A DNA stretch of 64,000 bases from Clostridioides difficile_A (GTDB taxonomy: Bacteria > Bacillota > Clostridia > Peptostreptococcales > Peptostreptococcaceae). Within the stretch, counting starts at the first letter, position 1. Every line of letters begins with the position of its first letter. A program made the translations under genes and the position numbers. The notes beneath the pieces are model-generated. The model did no database searches, was not told the origin of the DNA, and worked only from the letters and a program-made list of their open reading frames with translations. The DNA lies in contig OX246690.1 of assembly GCA_945909635.1 (NCBI GenBank), forward strand, positions 3,782,001 to 3,846,000, written 5' to 3'. This document shows positions 29,188 to 37,349 of the stretch, one piece after another.

Positions 29188-29463
29188 CTATCTTTTCTTT
29201 TTCTCTTGTAATACAATTCTTTGAATGCTTTTCAAAGATAGATAATATTTTTCTGATAAATATTTCAAATCATATCCAACTTGATAATCTTCGTAAATTT
29301 GCATATTTCTAATTGATAACTCCTCACGAGTAGATGTATTACTTCCCCATTCTTTTTTATTATTATATTTTCTAGGAATATATATATATTCTCCATCTAC
29401 ATATTCTTGTATCAATTTGAGTAATTCCTCTGGTAATATATGTATTGCTTTTTTATAGCTCAT
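29188..29463 (-). CDS. CD3324-family small HTH protein
   Basis: The 91-residue protein begins with a conserved HILPEELLKLIQEYVDGEYIYIPRK segment split here as HILPEELLKLI and YVDGEYIYIPRK, and ends with a helix-turn-helix-like stretch (YDLKYLSEKYYLSLKSIQRIV). This matches small Mor-like proteins of clostridia that I know as the CD3324 family. A DNA-binding role is likely but no target is known. AGGAGAG precedes the ATG. Upstream lie a nine-codon ORF with a very strong ribosome site and a hairpin, which may control it. Confidence 0.75.
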   Translation of the reverse strand: MSYKKAIHILPEELLKLIQEYVDGEYIYIPRKYNNKKEWGSNTSTREELSIRNMQIYEDYQVGYDLKYLSEKYYLSLKSIQRIVLQEKKKR

Positions 29464-29499
29464 TTTTGCTCTCCTATTAAATATTAATTTTTTATTAGG

Positions 29500-29556
29500 A
29501 ATAGCAAAGGGCTATTTATATATTAAATTTTATATTTGCAATAGCCCTTGCTATGC
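29500..29556 (-). repeat. Inverted repeat in the leader of the CD3324-type gene
   Basis: TAGCAAAGGGCTATT at the left and AATAGCCCTTGCTA at the right are complementary apart from one extra A, with a 25-30 base AT loop. It lies between a short leader ORF and the small HTH gene and can act as an attenuator hairpin. Confidence 0.6.
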
Positions 29557-29580
29557 AAAAATAAAGATTAAATCAAACAT
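29551..29580 (-). CDS. Candidate nine-codon leader peptide (MFDLIFIFA)
   Basis: ATG at 29580 preceded by AAGGAGGGGTGAG at good spacing, nine codons, then TAG inside the first arm of the hairpin at 29500-29556. The hydrophobic IFIF core recalls drug-sensing leader peptides. Only the strong ribosome site and the geometry support it. Confidence 0.4.
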   Translation of the reverse strand: MFDLIFIFA

Positions 29581-29740
29581 AAATTCTCACCCCTCCTTAC
29601 ATGTCACAACGATACATACAAGTCTATCAATAGCATAAATGGTTGTCAATCATTACAAATTCTTTATTTATATTTTATATTTTTTCTATCTTTACGACTC
29701 ATTACACATATAATCAGAATCTTTAATCGATATTAAATCT

Positions 29741-30502
29741 TTATCTTGATGGACTTATTACTGAACAAGGAACTCCAACTATACATTTTCCACAAATATC
29801 ACATCCACCTATATAAGAATACTTAGCTTCATTTAACATGCACATCTCATAACACTGATTTCTATCAAACCCATCTTCTTTTAAGGCTCCTTTTACACAT
29901 TTACTTACACACTTTTTGCAACTTTTATTTTTTTTATATAAACAGTATTCTTGTTCTGGTCTTTTAGTTGGTTCTAACTCTAAACTTGTGATTATACTTC
30001 CTATCCTTCCACAACACCCTTTTTCTGTAATAAGCATATTATTTAATCCAAAGGTTCCCAGACCTGCTATGAATGCGATATGTCTTTGTGACCAATCACT
30101 AACTAATTTGTTGTTATCAAAATTATATGACCCAGGAATAGCATATGAACTAAATCCTATCTTTTCTAGCTCTTCACATAAAAAATTATTCAAATCTGAA
30201 ATTAATCTATTAGTTTCTATATATGCTTTTGCCCAAATTTCTGAACATTCAAATCCCCCAATGTTACTATCATTTACACTTTCATCAAAAGGTATAAAAT
30301 ATGTAATTATAGTTTTACCATCTTTCAGAAAGTCTTTTGGCATTGCATGAGATGTTCCTACAACACTTTTTAATTTCTGAAACATATCATCTTCAGCAGA
30401 TGCATAAGCAAATAAAAGTTCTTGCCATTTTGTAGTTATATTATTTGATTTACAATAATCTTTTACAAAGTTATTCATTAATATTTCAATTTTATTTTTC
30501 AT
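29741..30502 (-). CDS. Iron-sulfur protein of the epoxyqueuosine reductase-like (QueG-related) type
   Basis: The 253-residue protein resembles the QueG-like reductases found singly in anaerobes: an N-terminal domain with YFIPFDESVN, a central HIAFIAGLGTFGLNNMLITEKG motif and a cysteine-rich C terminus (CKKCVSKC near 205 and CDICGKC near 237) for [4Fe-4S] centres. It is shorter than true QueG and lacks the C-terminal HEAT-like part, so a tRNA role is doubtful. The frame opens at 30520; GGGGGG places the start at the ATG at 30502. Confidence 0.7.
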   Translation of the reverse strand: MKNKIEILMNNFVKDYCKSNNITTKWQELLFAYASAEDDMFQKLKSVVGTSHAMPKDFLKDGKTIITYFIPFDESVNDSNIGGFECSEIWAKAYIETNRLISDLNNFLCEELEKIGFSSYAIPGSYNFDNNKLVSDWSQRHIAFIAGLGTFGLNNMLITEKGCCGRIGSIITSLELEPTKRPEQEYCLYKKNKSCKKCVSKCVKGALKEDGFDRNQCYEMCMLNEAKYSYIGGCDICGKCIVGVPCSVISPSR

Positions 30503-30599
30503 AATATCCCCCCTAGACAATTTTATCTTTCAAGTTTAATGTTATTATTTTATATTATATAATAGTACTTTCCATTATGCTTATCAATTAATATTAAGA

Positions 30600-30640
30600 A
30601 AGCTTCTAATATCTATAAGATACTAGAAGCCTTTTTTTAA
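30600..30640 (-). terminator. Hairpin downstream of bclA3
   Basis: AAGCTTCTA and TAGAAGC pair around a loop just past the bclA3 stop; the T tract is stronger on the plus strand than on the minus strand. Confidence 0.55.
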
Positions 30641-30649
30641 TTGTCTAAT

Positions 30650-32980
30650 CTAATTTATTGAAATTCCTGCACTTGCATATCCTGCTACAGTATTAACTAA
30701 TGAAAGTCCTGAAGCTGTTGCAGTAAATACTAGTAAGAATCGTGTTTCTGCTGTTACTGCTATATTTAATCCAGTTGTAATTCCACTAGAAATTGAACCA
30801 ATTGATAATATACCTGTAAGAGGAGGAGCCAGTGTAACTGTTGCTCCTGGCACAGCTGTAAATGAGTTATTTGGTGCAGTTGATTGGTAAAGTGTTGCTG
30901 TAATTGTAACTGTTGAACCAACAATTGAAAGTGCTGCTGTTGTACTAAAGAAAGCTGAAATAGATGTTATTGTTCCAGCTCTTGGCATTGAGAATGCAAA
31001 GTTAGTCAATGTTCCTGCTGCGTTTGTAAGGTCTATTACTCCACCAACTATACTTAAACCTGGAGCTGAACTACCAAAACCAACAAATCCTGGTGTACCT
31101 ACTAATCCGCCAGCTATAGTTGTAAGTGATAGTGGTATACCTGATGCAAAAGGTATTATTGCACTAGCTCCTGTTGGACCTGTTGGGCCTGTTGGACCCG
31201 TTGGACCTGTTGCTCCAGTCGCTCCTGTTGCCCCTGTTGCTCCTGTTGGACCTACTAATCCATCTGCTCCTGTTGCCCCTGTTGCTCCTGTTGGGCCTGT
31301 TGCTCCATCTGCTCCTGTATTTCCTGTTGCTCCTGTTGGACCTGTTGCTCCTGTTGCTCCATTTGCTCCTGTTGCCCCTGTTGCTCCTGTTGGACCTACT
31401 AATCCATCTGCTCCTGTGTTTCCTGTTGCTCCTGTTGGACCTGTTGCTCCATCTGCTCCTGTGTTTCCTGTTGCTCCTGTTGCTCCTGTTGGGCCTGCTA
31501 CTCCATCTGCTCCTGTATTTCCTGTTGCTCCTGTTGGACCTACTAATCCATCTGCTCCTGTTGGACCTGTCGCTCCTGTTGCCCCTGTTGCTCCTGTTAT
31601 TCCTACGCCTGTTGCTCCTGTTGCCCCTGTTGGACCTGTTATCCCTATTCCTGTTGCTCCTGTTGCTCCTGTTGGACCTACTAATCCATCTGCTCCTGTA
31701 TTTCCTGTTGCTCCTGTTGGGCCTGTTGGACCTGTTGCTCCATCTGCTCCTGTTGCCCCTGTTGCTCCTGTTGGACCAATTAGGCCTGCTGCTCCTGTTG
31801 CTCCTGTTGGGCCTGTTGGACCTGTTGCTCCTGTATCTCCTGTTGCCCCTGTTGGACCAATTAGACCTGTTGCTCCTGTTACTCCTACTCCTGTTGGGCC
31901 TGTTGGACCTGTTGGACCTGTTATTCCTATTCCTGTTGCTCCTGTCGCTCCTGTTACTCCAGTTGCTCCATCTGCTCCTGTTGCCCCTGTCGCTCCTGTT
32001 GGGCCTGTTACTCCATCTGCTCCTGTTGCCCCTGTTGCTCCTGTTGGACCTGTTATTCCTATTCCTGTTGCTCCTGTCGCTCCTGTTGGACCTGTTACTC
32101 CAGGTGCTCCTGTTGCCCCTGTTGGACCAATTAGACCTGTTGCTCCTGTTACTCCTATTCCTGTTGCCCCTGTTGGACCTGTTGGACCTGTTATTCCAAA
32201 TCCTGTTGCTCCTGTTGCTCCTGTTGGACCTGTTACTCCATCTGCTCCTGTATCTCCTGTTGCTCCTGTTGGACCTGTTATCCCTGTTGCCCCAGGTGTT
32301 CCTGTTGCTCCTGTTGGACCTGTTGGACCTGCTAATCCGTTTGCTCCTGTTGGACCTGTTGGACCTGTTGGACCTGTTGCTCCAGGTGTTCCTGTTGCTC
32401 CTGTTGCTCCAGCTGCACCTGTCCCTCCAGCTGCTCCATTTGCTCCTGTTGCTCCTGTTGGACCTGTTGGACCTGTTATTCCAAATCCTGTCGCTCCTGT
32501 TGCTCCTGTTGGACCTGTTATTCCATTTGCTCCTGTTACTCCTGTTGGACCTGTTGGGCCTGTTGCTCCATCTGCTCCTGTATTTCCTGTTGCTCCTGTT
32601 ACTCCTGTTGGACCTGTTACTCCAAATCCTGTTGCTCCTGTTGCTCCTGTTGGACCTGGTGACCCTGTTGCTCCTGTTGGACCTCTTAATCCTGTTGCTC
32701 CTGTATTTCCTGTTGCTCCTGTATTTCCTGTTGGACCTGTTGGGCCTGTTGGGCCTGTTGCTCCTACTCCTGGGCCTCTTGGACCTGTCGGACCTGTTGG
32801 ACCTGTTGCTCCAGTTCTACCCCTTGGACCCATCGGACCGGTTGGCCCTACACATGATGGTGGACATCCATGGTGACAATCACAGCTATTAAAATTATCA
32901 TGACCACCATTGCAATCATCATAGCTATTATTGTCGCAATCATTGTCATCAAATGGGCCAAAATATTTATTTCTACTCAT
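30650..32980 (-). CDS. bclA3: Exosporium collagen-like glycoprotein, BclA3 type
   Basis: The 776-residue spore-surface protein has three parts: a 43-residue N-terminal region rich in Asp, Asn, Cys and His that anchors to the exosporium; about 185 Gly-X-Y triplets, mostly GPT, GAT and GNT (about residues 44-603); and a 173-residue hydrophobic C-terminal globular domain starting GASAIIPFAS. Threonines of the triplets are the expected O-glycosylation sites. The frame opens with a GTG that is part of AGGAGGTG; the ATG at 32980 is the real start. It lies behind the glycosyltransferase gene sgtA, which modifies it in C. difficile. A SigK-like box precedes it. Repeat number varies between strains. 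Confidence 0.93.
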   Translation of the reverse strand: MSRNKYFGPFDDNDCDNNSYDDCNGGHDNFNSCDCHHGCPPSCVGPTGPMGPRGRTGATGPTGPTGPRGPGVGATGPTGPTGPTGNTGATGNTGATGLRGPTGATGSPGPTGATGATGFGVTGPTGVTGATGNTGADGATGPTGPTGVTGANGITGPTGATGATGFGITGPTGPTGATGANGAAGGTGAAGATGATGTPGATGPTGPTGPTGANGLAGPTGPTGATGTPGATGITGPTGATGDTGADGVTGPTGATGATGFGITGPTGPTGATGIGVTGATGLIGPTGATGAPGVTGPTGATGATGIGITGPTGATGATGADGVTGPTGATGATGADGATGVTGATGATGIGITGPTGPTGPTGVGVTGATGLIGPTGATGDTGATGPTGPTGATGAAGLIGPTGATGATGADGATGPTGPTGATGNTGADGLVGPTGATGATGIGITGPTGATGATGVGITGATGATGATGPTGADGLVGPTGATGNTGADGVAGPTGATGATGNTGADGATGPTGATGNTGADGLVGPTGATGATGANGATGATGPTGATGNTGADGATGPTGATGATGADGLVGPTGATGATGATGATGPTGPTGPTGPTGASAIIPFASGIPLSLTTIAGGLVGTPGFVGFGSSAPGLSIVGGVIDLTNAAGTLTNFAFSMPRAGTITSISAFFSTTAALSIVGSTVTITATLYQSTAPNNSFTAVPGATVTLAPPLTGILSIGSISSGITTGLNIAVTAETRFLLVFTATASGLSLVNTVAGYASAGISIN
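31165..32847. repeat. Collagen-triplet coding repeat tract of bclA3
   Basis: About 1.7 kb of degenerate 9-bp units (plus-strand CCTGTTGCT, CCTGTTGGA and relatives), with higher-order blocks ending in CCATCTGCTCCTGT. Lack of stops on the opposite strand creates long spurious frames there. The tract is prone to slippage and length change. Confidence 0.95.
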
Positions 32981-33025
32981 TATTAAAAGCACCTCCTAAT
33001 ATATTTGAGCTTTTAAGCTCTTTAT

Positions 33026-33052
33026 ATAATATGTCAAAATTAGTATTATTGT
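33026..33052 (-). promoter_or_regulatory. SigK-like promoter directly upstream of bclA3
   Basis: On the minus strand AC is followed 17 bases later by CATATTAT (33026-33033), fitting AC-N16/17-CATANNNT. The same layout occurs ahead of sgtA. Confidence 0.5.
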
Positions 33053-33062
33053 GACTTATCAA

Positions 33063-34136
33063 TTATTTTTTAAGTTTACTAAAATAGGTTTCATTATGCA
33101 AAATAGCGCTATCATTAGGTTTGATTTCTTTTGCTTTTTCATGATAATAAATAGCTTTATCTACTTCTCCTAATCTGTCATAACAAACACTCAATTGTAT
33201 ATATGGTATATATCCATAACAATCATTTGATTTAAATCCTCCATTAATATCATCTTTATCTCTTGTTAATGCTATCTTATACCAAAAAGCAGACTCTTTA
33301 TATTTTTGTCTATCAAACATATGCTTTCCTACATCACAGCAAACTTCTGCTCTTGGCTCATCAAATTCAAAACTTCTAAATAAAGAATATAAGGCATTTT
33401 TTTCATCATTAATTAAGTAATAACATGTGGCTAAATCTCTGCAAGCACTGATACAATCCTCAATCCAACCTCTAGTTGAGTCTAAAAACTTAGTAAAACC
33501 TGCTATTGCTTCCTCATACCTCGCATTATAATAAAGTTCTCTTGAGTAATAAAATTGATGTCTTGGCTCTAATACTTTACCTTCTGAAATCATTTTTTCA
33601 AATATTCTAAGATTTCTTAGAGGGTCCTGTCTGTGTAGTTTTTTATGAGATATTGCAATGTCAGAATAAAATAGTTTTCCAACAAGAGGTATTACTTCAT
33701 GAATAGGGTCAACCCATCTGTAATTAGAACTTCTCTTAAATAATCGTTCTCTATAATATGATAAAGTTGGTTTACCATTTTCATCAAAAGAAACATTGTA
33801 TTTTGCCATTACAATATCAATAGAAGTATCTAAGTTTTCCTTAATTTTTAATAAATTTTTTCTATCATCTTCTAAAATTATGTCATCTGCATCAAGCCAC
33901 ATTATATAGTCTTTAGAAGCTTTAGAAAATGAAAAATTTCTTGCAGCAGAGAAATCATCTATCCATTCAAAATCGAATACTTTGTCTGTATATTTTGAGA
34001 CTATTTCTTTTGTGGAATCTGTAGAACCAGTATCTACAACTATAATTTCATCTACGATATCTTTTACACACTCTAAACATCTTCCTATAACTTCTTCTTC
34101 ATTCTTAACAATCATGCACAAACTTATTGTAATCAT
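33063..34136 (-). CDS. sgtA: Family 2 glycosyltransferase of the spore glycoprotein locus
   Basis: The 357-residue protein has an N-terminal GT-A domain (SLCMIVKNEEEVIGRCLECV; VVDTGSTDSTKEIV; DxD-type metal site in WLDADD near residue 85) and a C-terminal helical region with TPR-like repeats (about 210-350). It transfers sugar to BclA3, whose gene is 82 bases downstream on the same strand. An AAGGAG site favours the ATG at 34136 over the TTG at 34145. A SigK-like box upstream points to mother-cell expression late in sporulation. Confidence 0.9.
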   Translation of the reverse strand: MITISLCMIVKNEEEVIGRCLECVKDIVDEIIVVDTGSTDSTKEIVSKYTDKVFDFEWIDDFSAARNFSFSKASKDYIMWLDADDIILEDDRKNLLKIKENLDTSIDIVMAKYNVSFDENGKPTLSYYRERLFKRSSNYRWVDPIHEVIPLVGKLFYSDIAISHKKLHRQDPLRNLRIFEKMISEGKVLEPRHQFYYSRELYYNARYEEAIAGFTKFLDSTRGWIEDCISACRDLATCYYLINDEKNALYSLFRSFEFDEPRAEVCCDVGKHMFDRQKYKESAFWYKIALTRDKDDINGGFKSNDCYGYIPYIQLSVCYDRLGEVDKAIYYHEKAKEIKPNDSAILHNETYFSKLKK

Positions 34137-34178
34137 AATGTACAACTCCTTTGTCTTCTATATATTACAGACATAAGT

Positions 34179-34205
34179 AATATATGGTATTTATCATCAA
34201 TTTGT
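34179..34205 (-). promoter_or_regulatory. SigK-like promoter upstream of sgtA
   Basis: On the minus strand AC (34204-34205) and CATATATT (34179-34186) are separated by 17 bases, matching the box found ahead of bclA3. Confidence 0.5.
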
Positions 34206-34415
34206 TATTGAAATTTCATAAACTTTTAACGACAAAAAAATAATATATAACTTTATTTATCCAGCATATCTATAGTTCATTTTTATTTAATTCAGAATTC
34301 TAATACTTTGATTTGTTTGATATATATTTTTGAGCTATCATAAATATAAGAAATCGTTAAATTTATTTATTCATTTATAATAAAAAATCAAACTAATTTT
34401 TATGGGAGGCAAATT

Positions 34416-34907
34416 ATGAAAAAATACTTTGAGGTATTAAAATCTAATGGAGCTGATATCGCTATTTCAATAGACCCTAAAACTATTCTTACAGCAGCAT
34501 GGACAATTTACAAGTGTCAATTTGGTTGTAACACATTTGGTCATAGCCATTGTTGTCCACCTAATGTTCCAACCTATCAGCAAACACAAGCAATAATAGA
34601 TTGTTATGACAAGGCTATTCTATTTAGATGTCATGAAATGAGTATTGTTACTCCTTTAGCTATCAAACTTGCAAGAGAAATGTTTTTAGATGGATATTAT
34701 AAAGTAATTGCTTTTGGAAGTGGACCTTGTACAATGTGTGCTAAGTGTAACCCTACTACTTGTAATTTTCCTAACAAAACAGCTCCATCAATGGAAGCTT
34801 GTGGCATTGATGTATTTGCTACAGTAAGGTCAAATGGTCTAGAAATAAATACCTTAAGAGAAAAAGGAGAAATTCAAAACCATTTTGGTCTATTATTGGT
34901 TGATTAA
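34416..34907 (+). CDS. DUF2284 cysteine-rich metal-binding protein
   Basis: The 163-residue protein is rich in cysteine with the DUF2284 pattern: C-Q-FGC near residue 35, HCCPPN near 48, and CTMCAKCNPTTCNFP near 108-122. It probably binds iron-sulfur or other metals; no activity is established. A GGGAGG site precedes the ATG. It is a single gene that ends at a terminator facing clpP2. Confidence 0.8.
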   Translation: MKKYFEVLKSNGADIAISIDPKTILTAAWTIYKCQFGCNTFGHSHCCPPNVPTYQQTQAIIDCYDKAILFRCHEMSIVTPLAIKLAREMFLDGYYKVIAFGSGPCTMCAKCNPTTCNFPNKTAPSMEACGIDVFATVRSNGLEINTLREKGEIQNHFGLLLVD

Positions 34908-34950
34908 AAAATATGATTGTAATTCCAAAAAACTTTTCTTTTTGAAATAA

Positions 34951-34985
34951 AAAATAACCAAGTTTATCTAAACATGGTTATTTTT
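34951..34985. terminator. Bidirectional terminator between DUF2284 gene and clpP2
   Basis: AAAATAACCA pairs with TGGTTATTTT and inner AGTTT/AAAC pairs extend the stem; T tract on the right, A tract on the left. Confidence 0.75.
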
Positions 34986-35026
34986 CATTATCTATATATT
35001 GTAGATTGGATTCTGAAATAAATTTT

Positions 35027-35611
35027 CTACTCTTCTTTATTCATTATATAATCAATTAGCCCATATTCTTTAGCCTCTAGTGCAGTCATAAAATTATCTC
35101 TGTCTGTATCTATTCTAATATCTTCTATTGATTTTCCTGTATTTTTAGAAAGAATTCCATCCAATTTTTCTTTTGTTTTCAACATATGATCTACTGCTAT
35201 TTTTACATCGGTTGCTTGACCTTTAGCTCCACCCATTGGCTGATGAATCATAATCTCTGCATTGGGTAAAGCACATCTTTTTCCATTTGTCCCTCCTGCA
35301 AGTAAAAAAGCACTCATACTTGCAGCCATACCAATACAAATAGTTGATACATCACATTTTACATAATGCATCGTATCATATATAGCGAATCCTGCTGTAA
35401 CAGAGCCTCCAGGACTATTTATATATATAATTATATCTGAATCTGGGTCCTCTGATTCTAAAAACAGTAATTGAGCTACTACTAGACTTGCAATATCATC
35501 ATTAATTTCTTCTCCTATAAATATAATTCTATCTTTTAATAATCTCGAATATATATCATAAGACCTTTCCCCTTGACCAGTTTGTTCAATTACATGTGGT
35601 ACTAAACTCAT
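35027..35611 (-). CDS. clpP: ClpP2, second Clp protease proteolytic subunit
   Basis: A 194-residue ClpP with the catalytic Ser (GMAASMSAFLLAGG), His (MIHQPMGG) and Asp (DTDRDNF) all present. It is clearly paralogous to ClpP1 at 9661-10245 but lacks a neighbouring ATPase gene. It is translationally coupled to the upstream AraC-type regulator by an ATGA overlap. In C. difficile two ClpP isoforms are known; this is the accessory one. It could form homo- or hetero-oligomers with ClpP1. Confidence 0.95.
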   Translation of the reverse strand: MSLVPHVIEQTGQGERSYDIYSRLLKDRIIFIGEEINDDIASLVVAQLLFLESEDPDSDIIIYINSPGGSVTAGFAIYDTMHYVKCDVSTICIGMAASMSAFLLAGGTNGKRCALPNAEIMIHQPMGGAKGQATDVKIAVDHMLKTKEKLDGILSKNTGKSIEDIRIDTDRDNFMTALEAKEYGLIDYIMNKEE

Positions 35612-36090
35612 GCTACTTTCACCTCACAATTAATGTTAAAGTTAAGATAAGAATTGATTTCATCTCTTCTTTGTTTATAGTTAATACTTGTATAAGACAT
35701 ACATTTTGCATTTTGGATTTGATGATTTAGATTTAAAACAAATCTCTGTTGTATAGGATAAAACTCATCTTTATTTCTATATACTTGTGGAGACTCTTTG
35801 TATAAGTTTCTAAATGCCAGTGTAAATGATTGATGTGTAGAATATCCTACTGTAATAGCTATGTCTATAATATATTTATCTGTAAATATAAGTTGTCTAG
35901 CTGCTTCAGTAAGTCTCCTTCTTTGTATGTATTGATGAATAGTACATCCTACAATATTTGTAAACATTCTGTGTAAATGATATTTTGAATAATTAGCAAT
36001 ATCAGCTATTTTATCTAAATTTAGATTTTCTGTAAGATTTTCTTCTATATAATCAATGATTTCCATAATCACATCTGTATTTGTTTTCAA
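35608..36090 (-). CDS. AraC-family HTH regulator without sensor domain
   Basis: About 160 residues, almost all of it the double helix-turn-helix of AraC/XylS proteins (IADIANYSKYHLHRMF near residue 26, and ITVGYSTHQSFTLAFRNLY near 75) plus a short tail. There is no ligand-binding domain. Two ATGs at 36099 and 36096 are too close to AAGGAG; the TTG at 36090 (MKTNTDV) has better spacing, so the start is uncertain. Its stop overlaps the clpP2 start by four bases, implying joint expression and possible autoregulation. Confidence 0.82.
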   Translation of the reverse strand: MKTNTDVIMEIIDYIEENLTENLNLDKIADIANYSKYHLHRMFTNIVGCTIHQYIQRRRLTEAARQLIFTDKYIIDIAITVGYSTHQSFTLAFRNLYKESPQVYRNKDEFYPIQQRFVLNLNHQIQNAKCMSYTSINYKQRRDEINSYLNFNINCEVKVA

Positions 36091-36350
36091 CTCCATCATC
36101 TCCTTTTAAGTATTATAACCTATGCAAAAACTTTTTTCTTAATATAAATTGCTATCTTAACTTAGTGTACAATTGCAAAATATCAATAGCACAATATCAA
36201 ATATTTTAAACAAATAAATTCGTGAAGTATATCTTTTATTAAAACTAAATATACTCCACTAAAGTTAATTTCATGAAAATATTACTTATTTAGAACTTTA
36301 CTTATAGTGACTATTTTATGACATTTATATGTAAATAACTTAATTTTTGA

Positions 36351-36869
36351 TTAAAGAGTTTCATAAGAAACTATTTCACTTAAAGGGACACGAGTTTTTT
36401 CATGTCTATCTGGGCTTTCTGGTGTCTTAGATTCATATCCTATCAATAATATATTTACTGGTTCTAAATTATCTGGCATGCTAAACTCTTCTCTAATTAC
36501 ATCTGGATTAAAATAGCACACCCAAACACTTCCTAATCCAAGTTCAGTTGCCTGTAACATCATGTGGTCAGTGACTATGCTTGTATCAATATCTGTAAGT
36601 TGTTTCCCATCAAAAGGTCTTGTCCAAACTTTTTCCTTATCTCCACACACGATAATAGCTAATGGTGCATCATATATATTAGCAGCCTTCGAAAGTTTAT
36701 TTAGCCCTTCCTTTTCTTGAATAACAATTAATCTTTGAGGTTGACGATTACCACCAGTTGGAGCTATTCTCGCAATATCTAAAATTTTCTCAAGTTTTTC
36801 TTTTTCGACCTTTCTATTTTGATAATTACGACAAGAATATCTTTTTTTTGCAAGTTCAACAAAATTCAT
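36351..36869 (-). CDS. Nitroreductase-family flavoprotein
   Basis: The 172-residue protein has the FMN-binding pattern of the family: RYSCRNYQNRKV near residue 9, IARIAPTGGNRQPQ near 34, and the C-terminal LGLGSVWVCYF followed by LLIGYESKTP. It would reduce nitro compounds, quinones or other electrophiles with NAD(P)H. It is divergent from an HxlR-type regulator at 37022, which is a common regulatory pairing for redox-stress reductases. Strong GGGAGG ribosome site. Confidence 0.88.
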   Translation of the reverse strand: MNFVELAKKRYSCRNYQNRKVEKEKLEKILDIARIAPTGGNRQPQRLIVIQEKEGLNKLSKAANIYDAPLAIIVCGDKEKVWTRPFDGKQLTDIDTSIVTDHMMLQATELGLGSVWVCYFNPDVIREEFSMPDNLEPVNILLIGYESKTPESPDRHEKTRVPLSEIVSYETL

Positions 36870-37021
36870 TTAATTACCTCCCATCATTTTATTAGGTCAA
36901 GTTGATGATTCATTTAACCTATGCTATAATTTTATCACTATAGTTTTATATTACAATAATGCACTTTTTTGTAATATAGTACCTAAAAAGATACTTTAAA
37001 ATATATGAAAGGAGCTTAAAA

Positions 37022-37345
37022 ATGAAAAAATGTTCTAGTGAATACAGTTGTCCAATAGAAGCAACACTCGCATTGATTGGTGGTAAATACAAGACACTTA
37101 TACTTTGGCATCTTAAAGACACTATATTGAGATTTAATGAACTAAGAAAATTAATTCCTAAAGCAACTCCTAAAATGTTAACTCAACAGCTACGTGAATT
37201 AGAAGCAGATGGTTTAATTATCAGAGTTGTTTATCCTGTTGTTCCTCCAAAAGTAGAATATTCACTATCGGATTTTGGAAAGAGTATTATTCCAATTCTA
37301 GATTGTATGTGTGATTGGGGTTCTGATTACTTAGAACATCTATAG
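37022..37345 (+). CDS. HxlR-family winged-helix regulator
   Basis: The 107-residue protein has the HxlR core: CPIEATLALIGGKYKTLILWHL near the N terminus (cited here in part: IGGKYKTLILWHL), followed by RFNELRKLIPKATPKMLTQQL and the wing motif VVPPKVEYSLSDFG. These regulators often sense electrophiles through a conserved N-terminal cysteine, here Cys in YSCPIEA. It is divergent from the nitroreductase and probably controls it. Confidence 0.9.
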   Translation: MKKCSSEYSCPIEATLALIGGKYKTLILWHLKDTILRFNELRKLIPKATPKMLTQQLRELEADGLIIRVVYPVVPPKVEYSLSDFGKSIIPILDCMCDWGSDYLEHL

Positions 37346-37349
37346 CTCA

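Noticed and set aside
31165..32847. Regular repeats resembling a CRISPR array
   Set aside because: Units are 9-bp coding triplet repeats with no unique spacers; they encode Gly-X-Y collagen.
31174..32892. Two long plus-strand frames (572 and 486 codons) opposite bclA3
   Set aside because: They are low-complexity Leu- or Pro/Val-repeat shadows caused by the stop-free collagen repeat; no ribosome sites or domains.
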